Assembly (NCBI RefSeq): GCF_963675165.1
Contig: NC_087393.1
Span: 3,043,502 to 3,107,501, forward strand
DNA from: Halichondria panicea
Taxonomy: Eukaryota > Porifera > Demospongiae > Suberitida > Halichondriidae
Direction of reading: 5' to 3'
DNA length: 64,000 nucleotides
Below the pieces are notes generated by a model. It was not told the origin of the DNA, made no database searches, and saw only the letters and a list, made by a program, of their open reading frames with translations. A program made the position numbers and the translations under genes. This document shows positions 44,301-55,059 of the stretch, in pieces. The stretch's first letter is position 1; each line of letters opens with the position of its first letter.

Positions 44301-46866
44301 GAATATCACCTCAGATCAGATTATCTTCTCATTAGCCGATTTGGCTGAACAAGCCCGAAGACTGGAGCCCACCAAAAGGAACGTCATCAGCCTTATCGGG
44401 AGGGTGTATGACCCATTAGGATTCTTGGCCCCAATTGTAGTGAGATACAAGGTGTTCATGCAGTCTTTATGCAAGGCCAAGATTGGCTGGGACGAGAAAA
44501 TACCGGAGGCCTCGATAACGCAGTGGAGCAAACTCGTGTTGGCTTTGGAAGATGCGCAGCCTTTGACAATTCCTAGATGCTACCTGGAAGCTGTGCAAGG
44601 TGAAGTGCTTTCCTATCAGCTTTGCGGCTACTGTGATGCCTCACTGTCAGCGTACGCTGCAGTTATCTATTTGTTGATTGAGACCAAAGACAAGACTCAC
44701 ATGCGGTTTGTGGTTGCCAAAACGAGAGTGGCACCGTTGAAGAAACAAACTGTACCTAGACTTGAGCTTCTCTCAGCAGTATTGCTCGCAAGATTAATGA
44801 ACACGACAAAATTGAGTTTGAACCCAGAGATTGAGATATCCTCTTTTCACTGCTTCATTGACTCCCAAGTCGCTCTATGCTGGATAAGAAATATAGGAAA
44901 GTCATGGAAGCCGTTCGTGCAAAACAGAGTGTCAGAAATTCGAAACCTGTTCCCAGTTGAGTGTTGGAATCACATACCAGGCGTTGAAAATCCTGCTGAT
45001 GTGCCCTCAAGGGGAACTACACCTCTCGAATTATTGGTGAACAAATTGTGGCGAGATGGTCCTAGCATGCCATTTAGGTATTCTGACAAAGCAACCGATG
45101 ACGACCTTCCCTCGGAATGCCTCGAAGAGCTCCCGGCAAGCGAGAAACGAGCCGTACATGGTCTTTTGACAATCGAGGAGTCTTCTGTTACGAACCTCAT
45201 TCAGGTCAATAATTTTAGCGATATCAACAAACTTGTCAATGTTCTCACCTACGTATTGAAGTTTTCTTCCTATATGAAGAGACTCATATCTCCTACCACA
45301 GTTTGTAAAAATGAAAGAATGATTGCCGAAGTACTCCTAATAAAGGAAGCACAACTGTTGCTGAGAGATCACAAGAATTTCTTAATGTGGGAGAAGCAGT
45401 TGTTCCTTTTCGAAGATGAACATGGAGTTTTGAGAAGTCGAGGGAGAATTGCCAATGCAACTTTACCATACTCGACCAAGCACCCTATTATTTTGCCGAG
45501 TGACCATCCTCTGACAACAATGTATATCCGTCAATCTCATAGTCGAGTGCTACACAACGGTGTAAAGGAGACCCTCACCGAACTCAGGTCACGATTCTGG
45601 GTGATAAAGGGAAGAAGTGTAGTCAAGCAAGTTCTTCACAGTTGCAACACCTGCAGACGACACGAAGGAATGTCCTGCCGAGTACCACCACCCCCCCCAC
45701 CCCCCCCCACTGCCTACTTTTAGAGTTCAAGAAGCACCACCCTTTACGAGCACTGGTGTTGATTTTGCTGGACCATTGTACGTCAAGCATCCTGGTGGAG
45801 TGCAAACGAAGGTTTGGATAGTATTATACACTTGTTGTGTTACCAGAGCTATCCACCTGGACCTTGTGAGTGACATGTCGGCACCCACATTCATACGAAG
45901 TTTCAAAATGTTTAGCGCGAGGAGAGGCTTACCTGCAATGATGATATCTGATAATGGCAAAACTTTTGTAGCAGCAGACTTTTGTAGCAGCAGCCAAGAC
46001 CATCAAGAGGGTCGTATCCAGCCCAGAAGTACAGAACTATCTGGAAGGAACTGGTTGTGAATGGAGATTCAATGTCCCAAGGGCCCCATGGTGGGGAGGC
46101 TTGTTTGAACAACTTGTCAGATCGACTTAACGTTGCTTGAGGAAGGCTTTAGGTCAAGCCAAGTTTTCGTATGACGAATTGCTGACTGCCTTGGTAGAGA
46201 TTGAGATGGTGCTAAACTCTAGACCACTCACCTACATTTCTGCAGATGATTTGGATGAACCTCTCACACCTTCACACCTGCTTGTTGGCCGACGACTTAT
46301 GAGCTTTCCGGACCACCTATTTTGTGACGAGGATACTGATTGCGAAGTAGACAGTTACCAACTAAATGCTCGATTGAAACATCTTAATCACTCATTGGAT
46401 GCCCATTGGATGCCTTTTGGAAAAGATGGAGAAAAGAATATTTGGTGGAATTGCGTGAAGCGCACCGTCACTATCGCAGTAATGGAGAACCACAAATCAC
46501 TGAAGGTGACGTTGTTGTTGTTTACTCAGATGCCCAACCCTGTAGCTTTTGGAAGCTCGGAAGAATTGAACGACTACTAGTTGGAGCCGATGGCCAAATC
46601 AGGGCAGCTAGTGTTAGAATCAGTAACAAGGGACGCACATCAGTAATGAACAGGCCCATCCAGCATTTGTACCCACTTGAGGCGGCCCCACCAGCTGATC
46701 CTGTGTCGGACGATCCTGCATTGGAACCCACTGACGACAGCAAGAATCCCGACCAATCAACTAACGTTTCGCTGAGACCAAAGAGGTCTGCTGCTGCATT
46801 GGCTCGTGACCGTATTCTAGCACAGGCAGCCTCTGATATGGAATTCGACACTGATAATGGAATTTG
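41378..46866 (+). pseudogene. BEL/Pao gag-pol polyprotein, several frame breaks
   Basis: Domains in order: basic and coiled-coil N-terminus with gag (41378-41900, continuing 41860-42430); zinc knuckles (about 42420-42610); aspartic protease with DTGS (about 42825); RT from about 43430, with YVDD (about 44035); RNase H around 44630-44890; integrase zinc finger (HSRVLHNG ... HSCNTC, about 45535-45650) and DDE core from about 45760 (ISDNGKTF) to the Glu in LFEQLVRS; a C-terminal DUF5641-like part (about 46545-46680). Breaks seen: a 9-bp and a 5-bp tandem duplication (41618-41635, 41850-41859), stops at 43408 and 43972, a C-tract at 45693-45709 followed by a stop, a 16-bp duplication at 45962-45993, a stop near 46128, and an 11-bp duplication at 46393-46414. 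The product cannot be complete as written. Confidence 0.9.
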
Positions 46867-46961
46867 ACAAATAATGAATATGAACATGTGAACACAAAAC
46901 GTTTTAATTGTTAGCCTTTACACATTTTAGTTGACCACGTAGCGTGTCAAAGTGGGGAGTG

Positions 46962-47141
46962 TGTTGGACAATTTCATTGGCTATCTATTTATAGTTTACT
47001 GTCATTACGTAATGTCATGTGCGTTGAGAAGTATCTCACTGTGAAAATCGAAATAAGTGTTAACGTTTGAACTATCTAATATAATCCTAGTCAGCAGTAG
47101 CACCTCAGTGCATGGAATAGCTCTCTCTCCGAAATATTACA
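46962..47141 (+). repeat. 3' LTR of BEL/Pao copy 2
   Basis: 180 bp, TG...CA, preceded by a purine tract and followed by the ACCCT duplication. Confidence 0.93.
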
Positions 47142-47503
47142 ACCCTAGAGGTGGGCTATTTTGTGTATCTCAAGAATACAATAACTCTTACTCTTCCCAT
47201 CAAGGATACTAGTACCTAGCTATGAGATGTTCATCTAGCCTTGTTTTTGAAGCTTAATCTTGGCATCTTCAACGCCGTATTTGCAGTTCTCTTTCTGAAA
47301 GTGGCATGACGTCATCACCATTTATGGGACTAATTAGCATAATTGAATTAAGCTAATTAGTTTTTTGGAAAAAGAAAACATTGAGCTTCATTTTGGATCA
47401 TTTTGATGCAGCATACACTGTATATTGCAAATAATACAGCAGTATAAACATAGTGTAAATTTTGGTGTTGAAATCTGGACCCAGGCCTTAAGTGCGCAGA
47501 GTA

Positions 47504-48658
47504 GTGAGTCGTAAGACTTGGCTGACTTTTGTCTCCAAGATGCCAGCAGCAGACCCTCTTTAGAAATTTGTTGGTCAGAAAATCGTTTCCTGAGATAGAC
47601 CACACAGCTAGTTGAGGTTCTACCTTCGGTATCGTTTGTGGGGATGTTGGGTCCTGGCTCCGACTGATTAGATATGGGAAGTCTATCAGGTGGGATAGAA
47701 GTGGGATAGAAGTACTGGGTACCATGGTTCTGCTTTCCAGACAGGGGTCACAATTATCAGCGACACTGTATCGCTTTGCTCAGTGCCTTCCCTATCAGTG
47801 GCCATGGAGGGTTGGCATATAAGTGGCCCTGAATGGTACTCCAAATCTGAAAAAATGCATCGCAGGCTATTGCCTCTGGGTCCGGTCTCCAACTGAAGAA
47901 GTTCTGCAACTGTGTTGTCAGTCTCGATGCAAATAGATCGATGGACAGTGGACCCGTTCGTGCTTGGATAGTTTGGAGACTCTCTGGTCTAGCATCCAGT
48001 CGAACCTGTCTTTCATCACTCTGGATTCCTCGTCCGCTATTGTGTTTAGCACACCCGCTAGATGCTCCGCTTGGAGGTGAATGTCCCTCTGGAGACACCA
48101 CAGCCATAGTTCTTTGACTATCCTGTTCATATTGGGGGACACTGTCCCCCCCAGATTGTTGATGTAGGCGACTGATGTCATGTTGTCTATCTTCAGTAGG
48201 ATAGTGATTCCCTGCCTGTCCCTGGCAAAGGACTTGACCGCTAGGAACACTGCCCACGCCTCTAGGTGCCATGACCGTTCTTTCGTTGACAATGGCCCCC
48301 CCGTTCTCTGTCCCGAACAAACTGCCCCCCACCCTTTCTTTGACGGGTCTGACTCTATGGTCAGTGAGGGGCGATGGGTCATCATTGACTTGCCATTTCA
48401 CTCCTGGAGGTGGTGTTCCCACCATATCAGTTCTAACTGAATCTCCTCCGAGATTGTGAGGGTGGCATTGTAGTCCTGGTGAGAGTCTTCTAGACTCGCA
48501 TTGAGGGCTCTTTGGAGTCCCCTGTAAAATAGTTGGGCCAGGGGAATTGCCTTGGTGGCTGCTGTCAGTTTCCCTAGGAACTGAGATAGTTTTCTTGCAG
48601 TAGTATGCTGAAGACCCGACAGACCTCTGGCCTCTGATCGGATCTTCTTGAGCTTCGC
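47504..48658 (-). pseudogene. DIRS RT thumb, RNase H and C-terminal region
   Basis: From 48658 down: FLGKLTAATKAIPLAQLFYR (about 48570), the segment after the RT palm; then the RNase H with TIESDPSKKGWGAVC (first Asp, about 48365), KERSWHLEAWAVFLAVKSF (Glu), LKIDNMTSVAYIN (Asp) and LAGVLNTIADEESR (late His/Asp region replaced partly); then, in another frame, GPLSIDLFASRLTTQLQNFF and SWRPDPEAIACDAF (about 47910-47850), typical of the DIRS C-terminal part. A frameshift lies at about 47940. The RT palm with its YxDD box is absent: the sequence goes from the TIR element at 48661 directly into the thumb. Confidence 0.8.
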
Positions 48659-48660
48659 TA

Positions 48661-49324
48661 CTCAGGTGCATTAAGGACTGGGACCAACATAAAAAAGACA
48701 TTTATAAGAGGCACTTCAACCTGCTGCTGTTTACTGTGTATATTAATCTGTGTAAAACTTTTATGATGAAATGAAACACTGGCTTCCATTCTCTAGGAAA
48801 ATATTAAAATGAAGCCCCGCCCACTAATTGATCAGTGGGGGTGGTCCGTTTTGTCGAAGCACTATTTCACTTTTCTATTGAAAAATCGGCGTTTAAACAC
48901 TAAGGCTACTAGCTATTGCTGCTGCTCATTATACTTAGTTCTATCTAAGCTAACAACTCACTCTAGCGCTTAGCCCTCCTGGTCTTTGCAAGGGAGAAAT
49001 AACAGAAAGTTGTTTGATGTAGCAGTCTCATCTTGGATAGTAGGCTTCCCAGGGACACGGTCAACAATTTTTTGACAAAGTACAAGGATAAATCAGCTAA
49101 GGAAGGCTTATGGAAGTCATCTATTGCCTCGCAAGCTTTACTAGAGGGTGTTTTAAACGCCGACTAAATCACTTCTCTAAACTAGCTGAATTACTGCAAA
49201 ATGAAAAGGGAGTGGTACGTTGAAGTAATGAATGCGTGGGCGGAACCATGGGGACCGTGTGGGCGGGGCTTATAATTTGCAAATTCAGCAATAATTGAAG
49301 GTCCCAGTCCTTAATGCACCTGAG
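48661..49324. mobile_element. TIR element, 664 bp, in the DIRS RT
   Basis: The ends CTCAGGTGCATTAAGGACTG and its reverse complement bound it, with TA on each side (48659-48660, 49325-49326). The outer 25 bp agree with the foldback element at 36944. The interior is non-coding. Confidence 0.92.
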
Positions 49325-49326
49325 TA

Positions 49327-50619
49327 GGGGTAGACTGAGTTGGAGCTCTGGGGGTTGATGTTTGAATTGCCTGTTTTTCTTTCTATCATTGACTGTAGCT
49401 TGGTCTGCCATGGTTTGCGCCGACGTTGTCGGGGGTTGTGTTTGATAGGGTTGTCCCACGAAGGAGATTTTGAAACCCGCTACTGCTCCCAGAACCCAGC
49501 TGTCCTGGGTAATTGCCCGCCAATTCTTTATGGCATGTCATGCGGCAAGTTCTATTGCCATGCCCATGTTCCACATTTGGGATAACAAATTCTTTTTACG
49601 TGCATTGATAAACCTTCTGTTCTGGCCGCCCCCACGTTGGTAGTTCCCGTGGCAGCGGCTCCCTCAAAAAAATTGGCTGCTGCTGCCGCCAGAGTTTGTG
49701 GAGGATTTTCTGAGGCATCTTACTGCCTCCACATGGTTCTTGAGCTTCTGCTCAAACCCTTCTCCAAATAGCATTGGAGTTGCCTCTGTAAATATCTCAT
49801 TGTCCTCAGCCAGGGAGCTGGCATCTTTGTTGAGGCTACCCTTTCCTGCATTGTCCGAGAGCTGTTTTCACAGCATTAGCTGACGCCTCAGGTGTCAAAT
49901 TCCCGGTATTAACGCTCTCGAGGAGGTTTGAGAGTGGGGCTACTGCATCGAGGAATAGGGTCTGTGCCTTTGCCAGCATATTATCTCTGTCCTTAGTTTC
50001 CTTGGAGATGTTTCCCTTCAGGACTCTGTCCAGCTTAGGGCACTTTGTATGGTCCACTCTGGGAGCAGGGAAGGGTTTCCTGAGGCTCTGCCTCTCCTGG
50101 TTGGAAATTACTTTTCCGAAAACCTTCAGAAGTGCAGCAGTGTTCTCTGACACGTCCATTAGAGCTGCAGGTGGTTCTGGTTCGTCCCAGTATCCGTTGT
50201 AACGGTAGGACTCATCCTGGTAATTCATCTCTGATGAATCATTTGGGCGATCTGCCCATGAGGTTCCACTCACGATGGGGAGGGCTGGTGGAGAAGACTG
50301 TGATTCCTCGGTAGAGGGTCCAGTGTTCTCCAGGCGAGTAAGCCTCTGGCTCAGGCCCGTCACCATCTCAAGGACTCTGTGCGTTCTTGGAGCTCTGCTC
50401 CACTGTGCCAGCAGTCTTGGGGCTCTGCTCCATAGGATGATCGAGTATGGCGTCGATCTGTTGCTGGTCTATGCCGACGGAACGGAAGAGCTCTGCTGCC
50501 TCTTCTCTTGTTAGGATACTTGAAGGATGAAACTTAAAACTTGAAATGATCGAGCTTGAAAAAAGGCCGATGATTATGAGGGATGCGCGACTTTTATAGT
50601 GTGAGTACCACGTGGACAA
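49327..50619 (-). pseudogene. DIRS gag and first part of RT
   Basis: The gag start lies near 50525-50400 (ILTREEAAELFRSVGIDQQQ), followed by a second frame (50366-49836) with LTRLENTGPSTEE, SWADRPNDSSE and APRVDHTKCPKLDRVLKGN. Further down, frames carry Gly/Asn/Gln-rich sequence and then NWRAITQDSWVLGAV (about 49530-49490) and ISFVGQPYQTQPP, the conserved N-terminal RT motif of DIRS elements. Stops and shifts separate these pieces. The RT stops at the TIR element at 49324. Confidence 0.75.
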
Positions 50620-50633
50620 CGTGGGCAGGACGT
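50561..50633 (-). promoter_or_regulatory. DIRS leader with TATA-like box
   Basis: On the minus strand it reads CCACGTGGTACTCACACTATAAAAGTCGCGC, upstream of gag. It is the inverted counterpart of 39017-39095 (same TATAAAAG). Confidence 0.5.
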
Positions 50634-51051
50634 ACTTTCTATTTAGCGCAACTATATCTATTTAAACGAATGTGTAATCTACAAAAAAGCTGATTGAGCG
50701 GAATTGGAGACCAATACCACATTGATATGTGAGACGGAGCATTCTGAAGTGTAATCGGTTAATACACGTGGCACAAAAGTCTTAAATTTTTCAGAACCCA
50801 AGATGAAGAGAGGCTGTATAGGCGTCAAATGTTTGTTTATGTTGCTCAGTCACAGTACTTCTGACGAGACTACCACCAATGGTTCATGCAGATCTACGTC
50901 TGCAAAAGGTATCAAAGATATTAAACATGCCCATACGTATATATGTGGTATGAAAGTCATACAAGTCAAAAAGGACACTCAAAAGAGGGAGCGAACCAGA
51001 ACCCAAGGCTGAAGGCACTCTGGAAGTCAAAGGTTTCCAGTCACATGCAGT

Positions 51052-52251
51052 CTCTGGGTAGTTAAGGCCCGGGTCTAGCCTTAAATACCAAAATTTACAC
51101 TATGTTTGCAATATACGTGTATGCTGCATCAAAATGATGCAAATTGAAGCTCAATGTTTTCTTTTCCAAAAAACTATAGCTTAATTCAATTATGCTAATT
51201 AGTCCCATAAATGGTGATGACGTCATGGCAGTTTTGTAAGAAGAACTACAAATGTGGACATGAATTCAAAAACAAGGCTAGATGAGCTAATCTAGCTGGG
51301 GAAGAGTAGAAGTTACTGCATTCTTGAGATACACAGCATAGCCTACCTCTAGAGTGGCTATAGAAGCCAGCACACATATTAATTTCCCCAGCTAGAATGA
51401 CAACCTGCCTAAACAAGTACTCTTACCTCGTGTAAGCCAACCACATTTGTTGCTAAAGATATTGTAGCCTCCTTCACCGGCCTTTGAAAGAAGGCCTGCT
51501 ATCGACTGCTTGCGCATGCGCCAAATTATTGGATTTTTTTCCCGTAAATATTTTTATAATACTATAATATTGGATTTTCCCCCCGTAAATATTCCTATAA
51601 TACTGGATACATCAGAGAAAATATCCTAAAAGTCATACACAGAGCTATATAGCTGGCTAGCTAGCTAGAAACAGAGCTGTGTAGGTTTGTTGTACTGCTA
51701 TTTTCTTCTGATAGAATCAGTAGCAGTAGTATAAGTATAGTAGACTTTCACCAAAGTTAGTGTTAAATGGGCGTGGCCTGTCCATATAGGCTCTTATCAG
51801 CCGTCACTCCTTTCAGACGATCGTCATCCACACTGTTGCAGGCTGTGAGTCTTTTGTTAACATAGCAGGCTAAGGGTAGCTATCAGAGAATGCTATCCAA
51901 TGGGCTAGAAACCTTCAATCCAACTTTCTATCTACTTCCTTCAATCCACTTCCTTTCGTTGTGATGTCATAGTTTTACTGAGCATAAACGATGTTATCCA
52001 AAGCCCCCAGATACCGGGGGGGATATTAGCGCATGCGCAAGCAGTTGATACCAGGCCCAACTTCCCTAGCGGGAAGTGCGGCCTGGGATCGAGGCTAAAG
52101 ATATTGGAGAATAGTTCCAGCAGCAAGTACCTTGGACACGTGACTTCACTTGCAATGAATAACATTAATAAACATTATGAATCTACATTAAATGGTGGCA
52201 ATGAATAAAATTAATGTTGTCAGTCCTGACCCAGGCCTTAAGTATCCAGAG
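51052..52251. mobile_element. TIR element (2-bp-TSD family) holding a MITE
   Basis: Ends CTCTGGGTAGTTAAGGCC and GGCCTTAAGTATCCAGAG are inverted and flanked by GT on each side (51050-51051, 52252-52253). Interior as in the other copies, including TGACGTCA at 51218. Opened at 51465 by the MITE. Confidence 0.9.
51465..52097. mobile_element. 9-bp-TSD MITE (TAGCCTC...GAGGCTA family), copy B
   Basis: It begins TAGCCTCCTTCACCGGCC and ends GGGATCGAGGCTA. AAGATATTG is repeated at 51456-51464 and 52098-52106. The TIR element at 36378-36943 has the site once. GCGCATGCGC occurs near both ends (51512, 52029). Confidence 0.94.
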
Positions 52252-52499
52252 GTGTTGTGTTTTAATAATCTATTCTAGCTACTTCTGACGAGACTACCTC
52301 CATTGTCCAAGGCATCAAAGTTATTATTGAACGTGCTTATAATTATGTGGAATAAATTTTTCAGGGTTCAAAATGACACTCAGAAGAGGGCACTCTGGGA
52401 GTCAAAGGTTATAGTTTAATTCCCAGTCACAGTGTTGTGTTTTCATTTATATTCTAACGAGACTATACCTCCGCTGTCCACGGCATCAAAGGTGTGTGG

Positions 52500-53660
52500 C
52501 CAGAACATTTTCATTTTTCAGGGTATACAAAAAGACACTAAGACACTAATTTTTATTATGCACTCTGCTCTGTTCACAATACAAATTATGTAACTATAGA
52601 GACTTCGTATTATACAAAGTCATGCGAGCCAAAAAAAGTGTGGATGAGGTAAAAAAGTTATTCCTGTCAATGTGTGCAATTGTTTATTCTCAGCAACATT
52701 TCCAGTATGATATCTGAAAATATATGTTTTGTTTTTACAGTGTGGTTATCAGAGTAAAACGTAAAACAAAGAACATTGAACATTGTTTATCATGATTGAT
52801 GTATACGTTTTGTTGTATACGTTTTGTTTTATATAACCCTTTAATTAAAACAAGAATATATAATACAGAATATAATACAGAATAAATACATGTTTTTCTT
52901 TAAAAATCCATATCTTATGAACCATACATTGAAACCACTCGTACATTGAAACCACTCGTAACTATTTCCTACAGGTAGCCCAGACCCCGGGGGTACCATG
53001 ACATCATCATCGTTATCTAGCAACTGACCACCCCCAACTAATTAGCACAATTATGTACACAAACAATATTATACGAAGGCACAAAGTAACTATAGACACT
53101 AAGTAAGTGTTTTCAATGTTCTCACGGTCGATCAGGATCTGCTGAAACTTCTCTGCGAGGTCGTATCAGCAGACGCCCTTTTCCCGGGAAACGTTCTTCA
53201 CGTTCAATGGTGGCTCATGATATCCGTACTAACTAGTATGTTGTACAAATGCTACTCTGAAATCCTTCAGGCTCTTTATTTTTTAGCAGCTTCCTACCTA
53301 GCTACGATCCCAGTCACTGTCCTTTCACTCTACATCTCACTCTACAAGGCATCGATATCCTCACTGTCTAGCAGCTCTAGAACCCCACTGAGGTTGTTCA
53401 TCATCAAACGGTCACTTTTCTTTCGACGGTACTGCACGAAGCGTACCTCGAAGCAAGATGTTGAAAATACCACGTGAAAGAGCAGCTCAATGCGCATGTG
53501 CTGGTACCGCGCATAGCTCCAACACAGCCCGCACAGCAAATTTTTAAACATCTCAGTCCGCTGGACGACATATGTCGTCCAAGACCGGGAAAGGGTTAAT
53601 AGAGTCAGCAAGTTGTATAATATGCAAAGTCTGATAATCATTTTGAGCCCAGCAGCACTG
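52500..53660. other. No gene recognised
   Basis: Short ORFs on both strands near 53217-53641 without recognisable motifs; otherwise AT-rich. Confidence 0.35.
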
Positions 53661-54016
53661 TATTGATCATAACCGCAGCGATTTATTGATCGAGATACCT
53701 TACCAGTTCAACTGAGTGTAGTGCAGAGCCTGATAGGAGTTTGAGCTTCATTTTTGGTCTGCAGCTAGCTAAAGAGTTCCGCTATAGTGCTCAGTTCTTA
53801 CATTTTCGCAGGAGTCCTTACTGGTGAGAATATCAGCACTGTCCGAACTTACGTAACAATCGCTACCACCGCTGTAAAACAAACAATTTTCACAGTATAA
53901 CTACACAATTTGGGGAATAGATAGTATAATACATTAGCTTTAAAATGGTCTTTGAATCGTGTCTGTATCTTTTGTAGTTTTGATGATATCGGTGTCCGAC
54001 ATATGATGACGTCCGG
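53661..54016 (+). repeat. Dispersed repeat, copy 2 (pair at 8321-8584)
   Basis: Same orientation as copy 1; contains about 110 bp (TTACCAGTTCAACTGAG ... CATTTTCGCA) not present there. Confidence 0.75.
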
Positions 54017-54840
54017 TGATTGATACTTTACTCTAGCTTATGTACCCACATGTCAGTTACTTGTTGAAAGGCTTGTGTGCGTGCTGTATAATGTATAATG
54101 CCTGGATAGTTCCACTATCCGTCCACTAATCCTTAGATTTTCTTTTCCTCCTTTCGTCATTCACTTACTAAGTATTATATTATTTTGTTGTAGAAGAAAG
54201 CTTGGACCACGATGAACTTGCTGTATATTTTATTGAAATTAACTGCATGTATATTATAATTATACAGTTGTGATTGTAAGTGACCAAAAGCTTATAATTA
54301 TACCTCCAACAATCATTCAATGAGCTGAAGACACACGACGTAGCAAGCATAATATATAGTTATATAGTTACATAATACCTTCACAAACCTTTCTATTATG
54401 TGATCGATATCACCAGTGAATAATTATGTTGTGCAACCACTTGTACCGAGTGAAGTCAATCGCCTATAAGAAACAGTGCTGAAATAACACATTTCTGCAA
54501 TAATATACCACAATTCCGTTGCAAGAAATGGCTCTGAAACAACAAGTTTATGGAGCATTAAACTAAACTTTACACTACATACCAGAATTCTTCATATAAG
54601 AAATATCAACTGAAACAACATGTTTATGTACCACAAAACTACAATAAAACGTTGCAAGAAATGTCAGGATTCCAACTATACTGGAAACAATGCATCGTCA
54701 TATTTATTGAATACAAATTCTGAATTAAACTTGAATAGGCATTTCCAATAACATTTCCTGGCAGTAAATATTTTGGAAACACATGTTTTTTCCCTGTGAT
54801 ACATACTCTATCGCTACTTGTTTAAGTAAAAAAATTGACT
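54017..54840. other. No gene recognised
   Basis: AT-rich. A short inverted piece of the 8.6-9.5 kb minisatellite lies at about 54043-54090. Confidence 0.4.
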
Positions 54841-54847
54841 TTGTACA

Positions 54848-54999
54848 TATGCCATATTTGCAGTTCTCTTTCTGAAAGTGGCCATGGGCTAATTAGTTTA
54901 AAAACTTCATTTTGGATAGTATGAACATAACAGCAGTATGAACATAGTATGAACATAGTGTAAATTTTGGCATTGGAATGTGGCCTTAAGTGCGCAGAG
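54848..54999. mobile_element. TIR element fragment (2-bp-TSD family)
   Basis: CATATTTGCAGTTCTCTTTC, AAAACTTCATTTTGGAT, GTGTAAATTTTGG and the right end GGCCTTAAGTGCGCAGAG match 47276-47501. The left half is missing. Confidence 0.75.
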
Positions 55000-55059
55000 T
55001 CAGGATAGGACAGCAATGGCGATGTCTCACAGCTAGTGTGAGTGTGATACCAGGTATCT

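Larger units (their letters stand above)
41167..47141 (+). mobile_element. BEL/Pao LTR retrotransposon copy 2, full length
   Basis: 5' LTR 41167-41345 and 3' LTR 46962-47141 are nearly identical; the main difference is a loss of about 10 bp in the 5' LTR. ACCCT flanks both ends (41162-41166, 47142-47146), a 5-bp duplication as expected. A primer-binding site follows the 5' LTR and a purine-rich tract (AAAGTGGGGAGTG) precedes the 3' LTR. The internal part carries gag, protease, RT, RNase H and integrase. Close LTR identity says the insertion is young, yet pol is broken at several places. Confidence 0.95.
40819..47501. mobile_element. TIR element (2-bp-TSD family), opened by BEL/Pao copy 2
   Basis: The left end CTCTGTGCAGTTAAGGCCTG (40819) and the right end CAGGCCTTAAGTGCGCAGAG (47501) are inverted, flanked by TA on both sides (40817-40818, 47502-47503). 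Without the BEL insertion it would be about 0.7 kb. The interior matches the copies at 32.7, 36.4 and 51.1 kb in reverse orientation and includes TGACGTCA near both ends (40951, 47307). It has no ORF of its own. Confidence 0.9.
39833..50738 (-). mobile_element. DIRS-type tyrosine-recombinase retroelement, nested and degraded
   Basis: Reading the minus strand from 50.74 to 39.83 kb: a leader with TATA box, gag, the start of RT, (insertion 48661-49324), the end of RT and RNase H, (insertion 40819-47501), and a tyrosine recombinase. The gene order gag-RT/RH-YR with no integrase or protease is that of DIRS elements. The outer sequences at both ends recur joined at 1622-1768. The RT palm is missing, and frames are broken in all three genes. 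Boundaries are inferred from the 1.6-kb fragment. Confidence 0.8.
50850..52500. repeat. Tandem repeat, ~185-bp unit, three copies
   Basis: Units carry GACGAGACTACC, GGCATCAAAG, AAAAGGACACTCAAAAGAGG and GGCACTCTGG-AGTCAAAGG; they start near 50850, 52260 and 52440. The boundary between units 1 and 2 is opened by the TIR element at 51052-52251; the boundary of units 2 and 3 (CAGTCACAGTGTTGTG) shows the site unoccupied. Confidence 0.75.

Noticed and set aside
47757-48701. 314-codon minus-strand ORF as a separate gene
   Set aside because: Its first two thirds are an off-frame reading of the DIRS RNase H; only the last part is in the element's coding frame.
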